Source: Pyrinomonadaceae bacterium | GTDB lineage: Bacteria > Acidobacteriota > Blastocatellia > Pyrinomonadales > Pyrinomonadaceae | Length of the DNA stretch: 62,064 nucleotides | Reading direction: 5' to 3' | Assembly: GCA_019694395.1 (NCBI GenBank) | Contig: JAIBCC010000033.1 | Span: 1-62,064 of the forward strand | Shown: positions 35,349 to 44,251 of the stretch, one piece after another | Numbering within the stretch: position 1 is the stretch's first letter | Layout of the letters: every line of letters begins with the position of its first letter | Program-made: the position numbers and the translations under genes | Notes under the pieces: model-generated | Told to the model about the DNA's origin: nothing | Seen by the model: only the letters and a program-made list of their open reading frames with translations | The model's database searches: none

Positions 35349-36002
35349 TTATTTTTGTTTTAGAGCTGCAATAACAAAATATTTAACCAAAAAGAACAAA
35401 ACTATCAAGGTTAAAGTCAGACTTAATAATAATTTTAACCAGTTTTGAACTAAATATCCGTCTTTTATGCCTTCAAAAGAAAGATATCCAAATGGAATTA
35501 AATTAATAATAGCAACCAAAATCAAGAAAAATCCGCCGTAAATTTTTCTTTTTATTAACAAAATTCCTTGAGCTAAAAATTCTCCGCAAACGAAAAGGCA
35601 AGCATATAAAACTGCAAGTCCGATAATTCCTGCGCCAATAGTTTGAATAATTTCCCAAACAGTTTTGATTTTTTGCGGGATAAAAATATATGCCGCCGCA
35701 CAAATTAGATCCGCAAATCCGGCAAGAGCCGAAATCAGTTGAAATTCAATTCCTTCGCCTGCTAACTGCCATCCGATTCCATTTTCTCTGAAACTGTCCA
35801 GCAGAAAAAAGAGCGCAATAAAAAGTAAAAAACTACCAAGAACAATTCCCCAAACGCTGAAGGGAACATTATTAACGACAAACTGAAACGCCAGACTGAT
35901 TCCCGAAATAATCGCAATTATCAATATGCCAACTAACAAAATTGCCGGTAAAAACAGTAAATATGAATAATTATCCCAAAAATCACGCAGCGAAAATTTC
36001 AT
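35349..36002 (-). CDS. Six-helix membrane protein, unknown
   Basis: A 217-residue polytopic membrane protein with hydrophobic helices at about 14-38, 46-67, 77-98, 110-135, 150-172 and 188-212. No transport or catalytic motif is recognised. It is embedded in the methionine-salvage group between mtnD and mtnC, with two bases to the upstream stop, so it is probably cotranscribed. A role in uptake or in processing a salvage intermediate is possible by position only. Confidence 0.65.
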   Translation of the reverse strand: MKFSLRDFWDNYSYLLFLPAILLVGILIIAIISGISLAFQFVVNNVPFSVWGIVLGSFLLFIALFFLLDSFRENGIGWQLAGEGIEFQLISALAGFADLICAAAYIFIPQKIKTVWEIIQTIGAGIIGLAVLYACLFVCGEFLAQGILLIKRKIYGGFFLILVAIINLIPFGYLSFEGIKDGYLVQNWLKLLLSLTLTLIVLFFLVKYFVIAALKQK

Positions 36003-36004
36003 TC

Positions 36005-36565
36005 TTAAGGATTTGCCGGAATATAATTAACTCCGAAACAAAGCGGCTGAAAATTAGCATCCACACCGCTTTCGGTATAAAAAGGTGTCCAGCCGGAAAT
36101 GTCTTGAAATAAACGAATTGCGCGAACGGTCCTGTCGCCGCACAGATTAAACCAATGCAGAGTCCCGCGCGGAACGCGAATCAGATCGCCAGCTTCCATT
36201 TCGATTGAAACAACCTCGCCATCTTTCGGCGCAATATGAAAAAGTCCGTGACCTTTGACGATAAAACGAATTTCGTCTTCATTGTGCCAATGCTCTTTGT
36301 TAAATTTATTGAGCATCTCGTCCAAATTCGGCGTGGTCGGGACAATGTTGATAACATCCGCCGTCACATATCCGCCTTGCTCCATCAATTTTTTAATTTC
36401 CGGTGCGTAAGCCTCTAAAATTTCCGCTTCGGTTGCATCAGGCGAAACCCGTGCCGAATCCGCATCCCAACGCTCATAGTCTATTCCGATTTTGGATAGA
36501 TAATCTGTGATTTCGTTCACATTTTTAAGCGTTAATTTTTTATCGGGAATATTTACGATTGCCAT
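36005..36565 (-). CDS. mtnD: Acireductone dioxygenase
   Basis: A 186-residue cupin enzyme. The metal ligands of the ARD family are visible: His92 and His94 in HWHNEDEIR, Glu98 and His137 in TLHWFN. With iron the enzyme yields the keto-acid precursor of methionine plus formate; with nickel it yields methylthiopropionate and CO. The ligands do not decide which. The length matches bacterial ARDs. It lies seven bases downstream of the DinB-like gene and two bases upstream of the membrane protein gene, in the salvage operon. Confidence 0.95.
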   Translation of the reverse strand: MAIVNIPDKKLTLKNVNEITDYLSKIGIDYERWDADSARVSPDATEAEILEAYAPEIKKLMEQGGYVTADVINIVPTTPNLDEMLNKFNKEHWHNEDEIRFIVKGHGLFHIAPKDGEVVSIEMEAGDLIRVPRGTLHWFNLCGDRTVRAIRLFQDISGWTPFYTESGVDANFQPLCFGVNYIPANP

Positions 36566-36572
36566 AATTTAT

Positions 36573-37067
36573 CTATTTTCGCACAATTTTTGCGGTTGTA
36601 ATAATTTGCCCAACGTGCCGCGCCGTGTGTTCGGCAATGTGAAAAAGCAAGCCGAAAACATTTGTCTCCAATCGTTTGCGTCCGACAAATCTTGGTTCAA
36701 ATAAAATTCCAGACGAAACATTTTTGCAAAAATCTAAAACTTTTTCGATTTCCGAAACGGCTTGGCTGACTAATTCTTCAGCATTTAAGTCGGAGTTTTC
36801 AGCGGTTTCACCTTTCAAAAATTCAAACTGTTTTTCGGTTAAATTTTCACCCTTTGCATAAGTCAAAAGCCTGTCGCAGCTTCCGGCAATGTGGCGCAGA
36901 TGAAAAGCAACCGATGGCGAATTATTGGGTTTGGTCAATAATTCTTCATTAGGTAAGTCGGTGAATTTTTGTAAATCTGCAATTGCTTGCACAAGCGCGT
37001 GTGCGGCAGGCATCATCACATCCGAATAACTTTCTAATTTTCCGCTTAACCACGCTTCTTCTGCCAT
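36573..37067 (-). CDS. DinB-superfamily protein
   Basis: A 164-residue four-helix-bundle protein of the DinB/YfiT metal-dependent hydrolase fold. Candidate metal-binding histidines lie in AFHLRHIAGSCDR (about residue 55) and LFHIAEHTARHVGQI (about 145), the spacing usual for the family. Many members are thiol-dependent transferases or have no known reaction. Its tight spacing to mtnD suggests cotranscription, but a metabolic role in salvage is not known to me. Confidence 0.82.
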   Translation of the reverse strand: MAEEAWLSGKLESYSDVMMPAAHALVQAIADLQKFTDLPNEELLTKPNNSPSVAFHLRHIAGSCDRLLTYAKGENLTEKQFEFLKGETAENSDLNAEELVSQAVSEIEKVLDFCKNVSSGILFEPRFVGRKRLETNVFGLLFHIAEHTARHVGQIITTAKIVRK

Positions 37068-37099
37068 AATCTGTTCCTAAAAATACACACAATCAATAA

Positions 37100-37201
37100 A
37101 CCACAGATGAACACAGATAAACACAGATTTTTATTGATTGTTGCTGGATTTCTCAAAAATAATCTGTTTTCATCCTGCTTTTATCTGTGTTCATCTGTGT
37201 T
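37100..37201. repeat. Intergenic palindrome, CACAGAT type
   Basis: The left arm ACCACAGATGAACACAGAT (from 37099) and right arm ATCTGTGTTCATCTGTGT (to 37200) are long inverted copies with a spacer of about 30 bases. It separates the GNAT gene from the DinB gene and therefore interrupts the salvage gene group. Confidence 0.8.
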
Positions 37202-37234
37202 AAAAACTTGCTTTTTCGATTTAACTCAAGTTAA

Positions 37235-37696
37235 TCAATAATCCCGTAACACTAATTTCAAAACTTCCTCGTCATTTTCAAAACCTAAACGCTCGTAAAA
37301 ATTGAGCGATTCTTCACTTGGATAAACCAGCAAAAGTTCAAAATCTTCATCTTTTGCCCATTCGATTACTTTTCTCAAAAGCTCTCCGCCGATTCCTTTG
37401 CCGCGAAATTCGGGTTTGGTGTAAGTATTTGTCAGATAAGCAAATGCGTCCTTAAGGCGGCACGGGCGCGGAACTAAATTGATTCGATGGACAAAAATAT
37501 GGGAAACGATTTCGCCATCATTTTCAGCTATCCAATAAGCATAGCTTTTTGCTTCGTTTTGGAGAAATTCCGCGCAGTTTTTAATGAATTCCGCGTGACT
37601 GACAACCGCAATTTCTTCGCCGCTCTCCTGACGAAAATCCCAACGCATTTGGGCGAGTTGAGAAAAATCATCCTGATTGGCAATGCGATAAATCAC
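37235..37696 (-). CDS. GNAT-family N-acetyltransferase
   Basis: A 153-residue acetyltransferase. The acetyl-CoA loop appears as PEFRGKGIGGELLRKVIEWA (residues about 97-116), followed by the motif B strand LLLVYPSEESLNFYERLGF. The start is a GTG whose codon overlaps the stop of mtnB (GTGA), indicating translational coupling. The substrate is unknown. The palindrome at 37100-37201 follows and may end the mtnB-GNAT transcript. Confidence 0.85.
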   Translation of the reverse strand: MIYRIANQDDFSQLAQMRWDFRQESGEEIAVVSHAEFIKNCAEFLQNEAKSYAYWIAENDGEIVSHIFVHRINLVPRPCRLKDAFAYLTNTYTKPEFRGKGIGGELLRKVIEWAKDEDFELLLVYPSEESLNFYERLGFENDEEVLKLVLRDY

Positions 37697-38307
37697 TTTA
37701 AACTTCTCCCTAAAACCTCAAACAAAAACTCGAAAATTTCGATGTGACGTTTGGCTTCGGCAATATTTTCGCCCCAGGTATAAAGTCCGTGACGGCGTAG
37801 ATAAATGCCGTGACAATCAGGATTTTCGCGCAAAACATTTTCGATAACGTGAGCTAAGGCAACATAATCTTGGGAGTTTTCGATAATCGGGAGTTTTTCC
37901 GTGTGTTCATGCGTTTGCACACCCGCGAGACCTTTCAGCATCTCAAAACCTTCGATTTTAAGGAAACCGTTTTTGGCGTGATTTTCGCACAAAATTGTTC
38001 CCCAAACCGAATGCGTGTGCAAAATCGAACCTGCTTGACGATGGTTGTAAATTGTTAAATGCAAAAGAGTCTCGGCAGATGGCTTGCCGTTACCTTTGAC
38101 AACCTCGGCATTTTCGTCAATTTCAAGAAAATGAGTTTTATCCAAACTTCCTTTGTCATTGCCACTGGCAGTGATGCAGACGCGCCACGGATTTTCGCTC
38201 ATTTTTGCGCTGAAATTTCCACTTGTTCCCAAAACCCATCCGCGTTCATAAAATCCGCGTCCGCAATTGGCTAAGTTTTCGGCTAAATTATTGAAATTAT
38301 TCTTCAT
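37693..38307 (-). CDS. mtnB: Methylthioribulose-1-phosphate dehydratase
   Basis: The ATG at 38307 (MKNNFNNLAENL) is preferred to the frame opening at 38334. The product has 204 residues of class II aldolase fold. Typical parts are the phosphate-binding GTSGNFSAK, ITASGNDKGSL, a zinc pair in ILHTHSVWG with the downstream third His in GIYLRRHGLYTWG, and a Glu in FEMLKGL. It dehydrates methylthioribulose-1-phosphate, the step before MtnC. It overlaps the Uma2 gene by eleven bases and the GNAT gene by four. No mtnA, mtnK or mtnN is seen in the window. Confidence 0.93.
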   Translation of the reverse strand: MKNNFNNLAENLANCGRGFYERGWVLGTSGNFSAKMSENPWRVCITASGNDKGSLDKTHFLEIDENAEVVKGNGKPSAETLLHLTIYNHRQAGSILHTHSVWGTILCENHAKNGFLKIEGFEMLKGLAGVQTHEHTEKLPIIENSQDYVALAHVIENVLRENPDCHGIYLRRHGLYTWGENIAEAKRHIEIFEFLFEVLGRSLK

Positions 38308-38926
38308 TTGTTTCGGTAGGAGGCAATAAATCACTAACCTTAATTTCGATGTCGGGGAAGGCTACAAGGTTAAAACTTTCATCAGCTGTGTAAGTTCTTT
38401 TGAAACGATAACCGTCTTCGGCAGGTTCGCGGTAATCCTCAATTTCGTTGGTGTTCAGATTCAGAATCAAATATTGCCGGATGCCGTTGCGAGCATAACT
38501 TTTGGCTTTTTCACGGTCACGCAAAACAGTAGTGTCGGCAACTTCCATTACTAAAAAAATATCTTCCGGTCTTGGGTGTCTTGAATCATATTTTGTCAGC
38601 GGCGGCTCAATTAAGGCAAAATCCGGTTCCGGCTCGGAATAATCATCAAGTCTGATCGGGTCTTGCGTGGAAATAATTGCTCTATCTAAAATTTGTTGTT
38701 CAATCGTGTGGTCAATTCTTCTGATTGCATTAGTGTGTCTTGATCCCTTTGGACTCGTAATAACTAATTTGCCTTCCCATAATTCGATTTTGTCGTCATC
38801 ATCGAAGATTCCGTATTCAATCATTTTTTCGTAGTCTTCGACTTTGAGGCGGTATTCATCGAACACGCTTTCATTTTGATTTAGGGGGGCAGAAATAGTT
38901 TTTTCCATTTCCAGAACTGCTGACAT
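38297..38926 (-). CDS. Uma2-family putative PD-(D/E)XK endonuclease
   Basis: The ATG at 38926 (MSAVLEMEK) is chosen. The longer frame to 39088 runs through a repeat palindrome and gives an implausible hydrophobic leader. The product has 209 residues. Uma2 markers are YEKMIEYGIFDDDDKIELWEG, the EPEPDF-type motif SEPEPDFALIEP, the nuclease strand IFLVMEVADTTVLRDREKAKSYA and the closing IRQYLILNL. The family is a restriction-enzyme-like fold found in many copies in some phyla, without a settled function. It is cotranscribed with mtnB by overlap, probably by chance insertion. Confidence 0.9.
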   Translation of the reverse strand: MSAVLEMEKTISAPLNQNESVFDEYRLKVEDYEKMIEYGIFDDDDKIELWEGKLVITSPKGSRHTNAIRRIDHTIEQQILDRAIISTQDPIRLDDYSEPEPDFALIEPPLTKYDSRHPRPEDIFLVMEVADTTVLRDREKAKSYARNGIRQYLILNLNTNEIEDYREPAEDGYRFKRTYTADESFNLVAFPDIEIKVSDLLPPTETNEE

Positions 38927-38981
38927 AATTTTTGATTTTAGCAAAAAAGCTATGCTTTTGAAATGTAGTTTTGGGGGAAAA

Positions 38982-39074
38982 GAACTCACAGGGATTAAGG
39001 AGATAGAGGAAATGAAAAAACTTATTGATGATGGTTTAATATCCCTTTTAATCTCCTTTATCCCTGTGAATTTA
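38982..39074. repeat. Intergenic palindrome, CACAGGGAT type
   Basis: The left arm (CTCACAGGGATTAAGGAGAT core, from 38985) and right arm (ATCTCCTTTATCCCTGTGAA core, to 39070) are inverted copies around a spacer of about 35 bases. It lies between the Uma2 gene and the cupredoxin lipoprotein gene. Confidence 0.8.
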
Positions 39075-39080
39075 ATAATG

Positions 39081-40226
39081 TTATTCAATCACAATCTTAC
39101 CTTTGAACATATCCATTCCGCAGGCGTAGTTGAGTTCGCCGGAAAAATCTTTGGGCAAATCAACCAGAACAACTTCGCCAAGAGGCAATTTTTTCTTGAT
39201 ATTAAGCGATTTGAAAACAACTTCATCGGCGCAGTTTTCCGTATCAAGCCGGACAAAAGCTAATTTGTTAAAGCTGCCTTTGGTGATTTGGATTTCGCTT
39301 GGGTTAAAACCTTCTTTGCTGACCGTGATTCGATAAGCGTCTTTGGGAACATCGGTTAAATTCAAATGTTCAGCAGGCGTTTTATCGCCCTTTACTTCAA
39401 CCACAAACGGAACGGTAATGATTTTGTTATTGCGCTGAAATTGAGCAAAAATTTTGTAAAGCCCGGCTTTTGGGAAAGAAACGTGCGCCATCACAGTTGG
39501 AGCAATTTCATTTTTATCGTCGTGTTCGTGTCCGCCCGACATCGGATGCGCGTGAACAAATTCCTGTAAATCCTGACTGATAATCACAAAATGAGCTTTT
39601 TCACCAAGGTAATTTTGTAAATCAGTAACGGGCTGTTTGGTTTTAGCGTCCGAAACATTGAAATTAAGGGTTAATTCTTTGCCTGCAATTAAATCATCAG
39701 CAGGTTTCATCGTGAAAATCAAATCATCCACCGTTTTTTCAAATTTTGCATCAACTTTCAATTGTTCTTTCAAGCGAGTTGTTCCGGCAACATTCAAATC
39801 AAAAGATTTAACCATCTGAGCCGAATTTTGCGGTGTAAAATCAGCATAAATTTTGTATTTGCCGCCGTTTTTGAAAGTGAATGGAACTTTGAAAATACCG
39901 TTCGCCGGTTCAGGGTGTTCGTGATAAAACTCGGCTAGATCATCAGAAACAATTAAAAGATGAATCAGTTTTTCGTGAACGACCTGCAAATTTTCAACTG
40001 TTTCGCCTTTGGAGTTTTTGACTAAAAAAGTCATTTCGATCTTTTCGCCAGTCTTCACCTCAGCCGGATTGGTTTTAAAATCCATCGTAAAACTTTCGGC
40101 TGGTTTTGAATTGGTGTTCTGATTCGTATGCTCGGCGTGTTCGTTTTTGTTGATTTCGGTTTTGGTTTGACAACCGATTGTAAATAAAAATGTTGTAATT
40201 AAAATTGCTAAAAAAGATTTCTTCAT
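39081..40226 (-). CDS. Lipoprotein with two Ig-like domains and a C-terminal cupredoxin
   Basis: A 381-residue envelope protein. The leader ends in FTIGC with the lipidated Cys at 19. Two homologous beta-sandwich domains follow (about 50-150 and 165-285), each containing a HLLIVSxDLxEFxHxHP-like segment, the second with a His/Asp-rich loop (SGGHEHDDKNE). The C-terminal 90 residues are a cupredoxin-like domain with KEGFNPSEIQITKG and NYACGMDMFKG, the Cys/Met part of a copper site. A role in copper binding or delivery is likely; the exact partner is not evident. Confidence 0.8.
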   Translation of the reverse strand: MKKSFLAILITTFLFTIGCQTKTEINKNEHAEHTNQNTNSKPAESFTMDFKTNPAEVKTGEKIEMTFLVKNSKGETVENLQVVHEKLIHLLIVSDDLAEFYHEHPEPANGIFKVPFTFKNGGKYKIYADFTPQNSAQMVKSFDLNVAGTTRLKEQLKVDAKFEKTVDDLIFTMKPADDLIAGKELTLNFNVSDAKTKQPVTDLQNYLGEKAHFVIISQDLQEFVHAHPMSGGHEHDDKNEIAPTVMAHVSFPKAGLYKIFAQFQRNNKIITVPFVVEVKGDKTPAEHLNLTDVPKDAYRITVSKEGFNPSEIQITKGSFNKLAFVRLDTENCADEVVFKSLNIKKKLPLGEVVLVDLPKDFSGELNYACGMDMFKGKIVIE

Positions 40227-40270
40227 AAACTGTTTTGCAGTGCTTATGCCAACCGCAACTGCCTACTGAA

Positions 40271-41293
40271 TCAACCGCCAATAAAGCTCATCGTGCGCGT
40301 CGGTTGAACGAATTTCGGTTCGTTGATGTAGTGATGCGGTTCTTTCTTGAAAACTACCTCTCGAATAAACTCAATAATTTCCGTCCGGTTTGCGCCGCTT
40401 CGGATAACATCGCGCAAATTATGTTCGGTCGTTGAAAAAAGACAAGTCCGAATCTGTCCGTCTGCGGTCAAGCGAATCCGCGAACATTGTCCGCAAAACA
40501 TTTCCGTCACCGGCGCAATGATGCCGATTTCGCCTTTCGCTCCATCAATAAAATGATATTTCCAGGCAGTTTCATTCCCGCGCGAAGTCGTTTTTAATTT
40601 CAAAGGGAAAACCTGATTGATAGTTTCGTAAATTTCTTTGCCGGAAACGACTTGTTCGCGCTTCCACTCGTGTCCCGAATCAAGCGGCATAAACTCAATA
40701 AAACGACAACTTACATCGTATTGGCGGGCAAAATCGGCAAACGCAACCAACTCATCTTCGTTGTATCCGCGCACGATGACCGCATTAATTTTTATCGGTT
40801 GAAAGTCATATTTTTTCGCGGCTTCAATTGCTTCCAAAACTTCACTCAATTTATCAACGCCCGTAATTCGCTGAAAATTATCAGTTTTTAAACTGTCTAA
40901 ACTAATCGTCACGCGATCAAGTCCGGCTTTTTTCAATCCCTCGGCGCGTTGGGGAAAGGTGTGTCCGTTTGTGGTCAATGCCAAATCCTGTAATTTTTGA
41001 TTTTTGAATTTCGATTTTTGATTTTTAAGTTTGGATAATTTTTCAATTAATTTTTCGAGGTCTTTTCGTAACAAAGGTTCCCCGCCAGTGAGACGGATTT
41101 TTTCGATTCCCAGTTCGACAAAAATTTCGGAAATGTAAGAAATTTCTTCAAAAGTCAAAATCGTTTCTTTGCGGGCGAGAGGCGGTTCGCCGTTCGGCAG
41201 ACAGTAAAAACAGCGGAAATTACAGCGGTCTGTAACGCTGATTCGCAAATCCCGAATCTGTCTGCCATAAGAATCCGTCAAAACTTTTTCCAT
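40271..41293 (-). CDS. moaA: GTP 3',8-cyclase (molybdenum cofactor biosynthesis)
   Basis: A 340-residue radical-SAM enzyme that starts molybdopterin synthesis from GTP. The N-terminal [4Fe-4S] motif is Cys24-xxx-Cys28-xx-Cys31 (CNFRCFYC), the second cluster cysteines lie in MFCGQCSRIRLTADGQIRTC, and the protein ends with the catalytic Gly-Gly tail (MSFIGG). Odd point: between IEKL and LALTTNG it carries an extra KNQKSKFKNQ stretch where MoaA normally has a short turn. It is encoded by an ATCAAAA-type repeat (40991-41028). No other moa genes are in the window. Confidence 0.95.
   Translation of the reverse strand: MEKVLTDSYGRQIRDLRISVTDRCNFRCFYCLPNGEPPLARKETILTFEEISYISEIFVELGIEKIRLTGGEPLLRKDLEKLIEKLSKLKNQKSKFKNQKLQDLALTTNGHTFPQRAEGLKKAGLDRVTISLDSLKTDNFQRITGVDKLSEVLEAIEAAKKYDFQPIKINAVIVRGYNEDELVAFADFARQYDVSCRFIEFMPLDSGHEWKREQVVSGKEIYETINQVFPLKLKTTSRGNETAWKYHFIDGAKGEIGIIAPVTEMFCGQCSRIRLTADGQIRTCLFSTTEHNLRDVIRSGANRTEIIEFIREVVFKKEPHHYINEPKFVQPTRTMSFIGG
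40991..41028. repeat. ATCAAAA-type microsatellite inside moaA
   Basis: On the minus strand this region consists of AAAATCAAAAATCGAAATTC-like units of about seven bases. They are translated as KNQKSKFKNQ, which interrupts the usual MoaA loop. The same kind of repeat is inside the flavoprotein gene at 53737-53774. Confidence 0.65.
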
Positions 41294-41350
41294 TAATTAA
41301 AGTTTGCTTTTCTGAAAAGACTTTTGCAAGTTAATAAGCTCAGAACAGCA

Positions 41351-41393
41351 AAATAAAAGGTCTAAACTCTTTTAGAATTCAGACCTTTTATTT
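41351..41393 (-). terminator. Terminator of the pseudopilin operon
   Basis: A perfect 13-bp stem, AAATAAAAGGTCT / AGACCTTTTATTT, with an AT-rich loop that itself contains TCTAAA/TTTAGA. It lies between the last pseudopilin gene and moaA. Confidence 0.75.
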
Positions 41394-41412
41394 TCTAAGC
41401 TATTTGAATTTG

Positions 41413-44238
41413 TTACTGATTAACCCGTTGGAATCCCGTAAATGTAATCGAATAAATATATGGAGTTCCGGGCGGTAATCGGTAAGCACTCAGGAAGGTT
41501 GTATCAAAAGTCCAATCCCGAATCGGCGGCACATAAAGCGTTTGATAACTCTTGATAAAACCGTTGTTGTTTCTGGAGTTGAAGAGATTAATCAAAGAGC
41601 CGCAGTAGTTTAGCCGGACATTTCGCCAATTTTCCATAAATCGTTTGAAATTGTTCAGACCGCCATTCATTTGTCCGAAATAACTTGGCTGGTAAAAGGT
41701 GCTGAGTCCGGTAATGTTGTCGCCTGAAAGCATGGCAAAGCGCACGACCGTCGGAGTTGCCACACGGACCGACTCATCAAAAGGACTGGCGAAGCTCTCA
41801 CCATCATTCCAGTTATTCGACAAGATCATCACTGCATCGGCGGCAATTGCAGCTGGAATGTGATTGGCAGAATTTTGCGGAAGATAATCATCAGGCGAGG
41901 TTACAGCACTCGAACCGCCTAAAGTCGCAGATGTAGCATTGTAGTTTCCTTTGACATAAACACCGTTTTCTGAGGCAAAAGAGAATCCTTTGGTGTTTCC
42001 GGGATTGGCTGAGTCATAACTTCCTGGAAGAACCGAGGCGTTGATTAAACGAACTCCCCGTCTATAATAGAGATGGTCAGCCGTTGCAGCCTGTCCGCGT
42101 GCCACACTGGTTGTATACGAAGCCGCTTCTCTTCCATAATCAGTGTTGAGAATTCCATCATGATTCACATCTTCATTAAATTGAAGAGTGTTGTCAGGGA
42201 AAATATCTTCCATATCGTATTCCCCGTCAAAATCATAATCTCCGCGACGGTCGGAAACGTAAACAACCCAACCGTTATTTTCAGGAACATCAGTGCTCAA
42301 TAGACCGCGCGTTTTAGTTGCTGCAAATGGTGTAGTTGTAGGGAATAGAGTATTAAAGTCGCCATTGAAAAAACGTCTGAGATTGGCAACATCAATATCC
42401 ACCATACTCATTACTCCGGCTGAAGGAATATTTTCTGTTCCAAAAGCGGTATTAGCAGCGGCGGTGTCATCTATTGAAAGACCTTCGCGCGAGTCAAACA
42501 TTTCAATCGGAAAAGGAACGATTGCGTAAACTGCGCCCGAATTATTGATATTCGCCCATTTCAGATGTGCCGCATCTTCCTGCGTCATTGACGAAGCTCC
42601 GCTGGCACTTGGAGCCGGATAAGAAAAATCATTTTGAGCCGTGCATCCGGTGCATCCGGTTGCAGGGTTAGCAGTAACGTTATTGTATCTGACAACTAAA
42701 TTTTGCGAAGTTCCGTTGATCGTGTAATTGGTGGTAAAAGTTGTCGTTCCCGAATTCGGAATTGCCGGACCCGGAATGGCAAAACGCTGTAATTTGATGA
42801 TTGAACGGCTATCTGTGGTCGAGGTATAACCATTAATCTGTAAATCAGCTCCAATTGGAGCCGGTTCAGTTACACCAAGGCTTAAAATATCCTGAGTAAC
42901 ATCATTCGTAATAGGTAAATCTGCATTGTAATCATAATTTACCATTTCGACCTTGATCCAGACCTCACGTCCGGTTATTGCCATCCGGGTCGCATTGAGG
43001 GCTGTCGCCTGATAACCGTCGGTCATGGCTAAAGGCTGATAACCGATTGAAGATGAACCGAGCGGGGCATCCAGACGAACTCCGCAGCTTGTTCCGGTTG
43101 CTACATTTGCACAACCAGGCAATTTGTTCTGGGCATCGGAAAGAGAAATTCTTAAGCCCGGTTTATTGGCAAATCTTTCTTTTGAAACTGTGCTGTCGTC
43201 CTGAGTTGACATTGTTACCGCCGTCAGTGATCCGCCGACGTTTGCCATATCACCAACATTCTTGCCGCGACGAATTAACTCAACCATATCAATATTGAGC
43301 TTTGAGAGCGGCAAGCTGAGTTTGCTGACTTTATTGTCTAAATTCCCTTGAAATATAGTTTTTTGAGTGTTCCAGTCAGGATTAGCACTGCAATTTGGTA
43401 AATTGGGTTTTGAGGCAAAAACATTCGTGCCGGAAGGTGTTTGGCAATTAACACTTCCTTGTCCCGTAAGTAATTCTTGCGGATTACCCGAGGCATCATT
43501 AACAAAAACATTGCTTTGATCATCAACTCCGGCAGTAAAGTTAGTGCCGGTGCCGGGTTTCCAAATATCATTAACAACTTCACCGACTGCGGTAACTTTT
43601 GAATTAAAATAAATCCCTTGTCCCCAGTTGCGAGGTTGAGCACTGATGAAAAGATTTCCATTAGTATGAACTCGACCTCCGAAAGTGAAAAAGGGAGGAC
43701 GATTAAGTTCTAGATCATCTTCGTAAAATGCTCCGAATTGAAAAATCGGGATTCTGTCACTGTAAAATCTGCGTTTGAGTTGAACTTTAACATCTGTATT
43801 AGTCTCAGTTGCGTATGATTCAACCTCCCACGAGTCACGCAACGCATACAAACCGCTATAACTTCCTCCGGTTAAAATAGTCGCTGCATTTTCACTTGTT
43901 TTATTTACATTATTAACAAAAGAGAATTTTTCAAAACCCGGAACCGGTTTATTTTTAATAGCCTGAATATCGTTGTCATTAGGAATTAACTTTCTTTCAA
44001 AAATGTCAACAAAATCACGAGTCATATTTTCCAGACTTGCTTCGCTGGCGGCATACGCTTTTCCTTCTGAAATGTCGTTTCCGGTTACTAAAATTTCAGT
44101 GGTCGTGCGTGAAATTGCTAATGCTGTAAATGCCATCAATAAAATTAAAACCAGTAAAGCAATTACCAGGGCAGAACCTTTTTGCGATTCTTGTTGGGCT
44201 GTTTTCTTAGTTGAAAAATTATCTAACTCTTTTTTCAT
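41413..44238 (-). CDS. Large PilX-like type IV pilus assembly protein
   Basis: A 941-residue protein. Near the N-terminus, KGSALVIALLVLILLMAFTALAISRTT (read as two parts around residues 20-46) is the PilX-N hydrophobic helix of minor pilins; the cleavage-type Gly is at 21. The long remainder is a secreted region rich in Asn/Gly/Ser/Thr, with DYDFDGEYDMEDIFPDN resembling a calcium-binding dockerin-type loop (about 655-685). Standard PilX proteins have about 200 residues, so this is unusually large and may replace a PilY1-like tip adhesin, which is missing here. It is fourth in the minor-pseudopilin operon. Confidence 0.75.
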   Translation of the reverse strand: MKKELDNFSTKKTAQQESQKGSALVIALLVLILLMAFTALAISRTTTEILVTGNDISEGKAYAASEASLENMTRDFVDIFERKLIPNDNDIQAIKNKPVPGFEKFSFVNNVNKTSENAATILTGGSYSGLYALRDSWEVESYATETNTDVKVQLKRRFYSDRIPIFQFGAFYEDDLELNRPPFFTFGGRVHTNGNLFISAQPRNWGQGIYFNSKVTAVGEVVNDIWKPGTGTNFTAGVDDQSNVFVNDASGNPQELLTGQGSVNCQTPSGTNVFASKPNLPNCSANPDWNTQKTIFQGNLDNKVSKLSLPLSKLNIDMVELIRRGKNVGDMANVGGSLTAVTMSTQDDSTVSKERFANKPGLRISLSDAQNKLPGCANVATGTSCGVRLDAPLGSSSIGYQPLAMTDGYQATALNATRMAITGREVWIKVEMVNYDYNADLPITNDVTQDILSLGVTEPAPIGADLQINGYTSTTDSRSIIKLQRFAIPGPAIPNSGTTTFTTNYTINGTSQNLVVRYNNVTANPATGCTGCTAQNDFSYPAPSASGASSMTQEDAAHLKWANINNSGAVYAIVPFPIEMFDSREGLSIDDTAAANTAFGTENIPSAGVMSMVDIDVANLRRFFNGDFNTLFPTTTPFAATKTRGLLSTDVPENNGWVVYVSDRRGDYDFDGEYDMEDIFPDNTLQFNEDVNHDGILNTDYGREAASYTTSVARGQAATADHLYYRRGVRLINASVLPGSYDSANPGNTKGFSFASENGVYVKGNYNATSATLGGSSAVTSPDDYLPQNSANHIPAAIAADAVMILSNNWNDGESFASPFDESVRVATPTVVRFAMLSGDNITGLSTFYQPSYFGQMNGGLNNFKRFMENWRNVRLNYCGSLINLFNSRNNNGFIKSYQTLYVPPIRDWTFDTTFLSAYRLPPGTPYIYSITFTGFQRVNQ

Positions 44239-44251
44239 CTCTTTATTAAAA

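Noticed and set aside
38308..38926. SAM riboswitch before the methionine-salvage genes
   Set aside because: mtnB overlaps the end of the Uma2 gene, leaving no untranslated leader for a riboswitch, and no conserved stems are visible.
40991..41028. Short tandem repeats as a CRISPR array
   Set aside because: Units are seven bases long without spacers, lie inside moaA and have no cas genes nearby.
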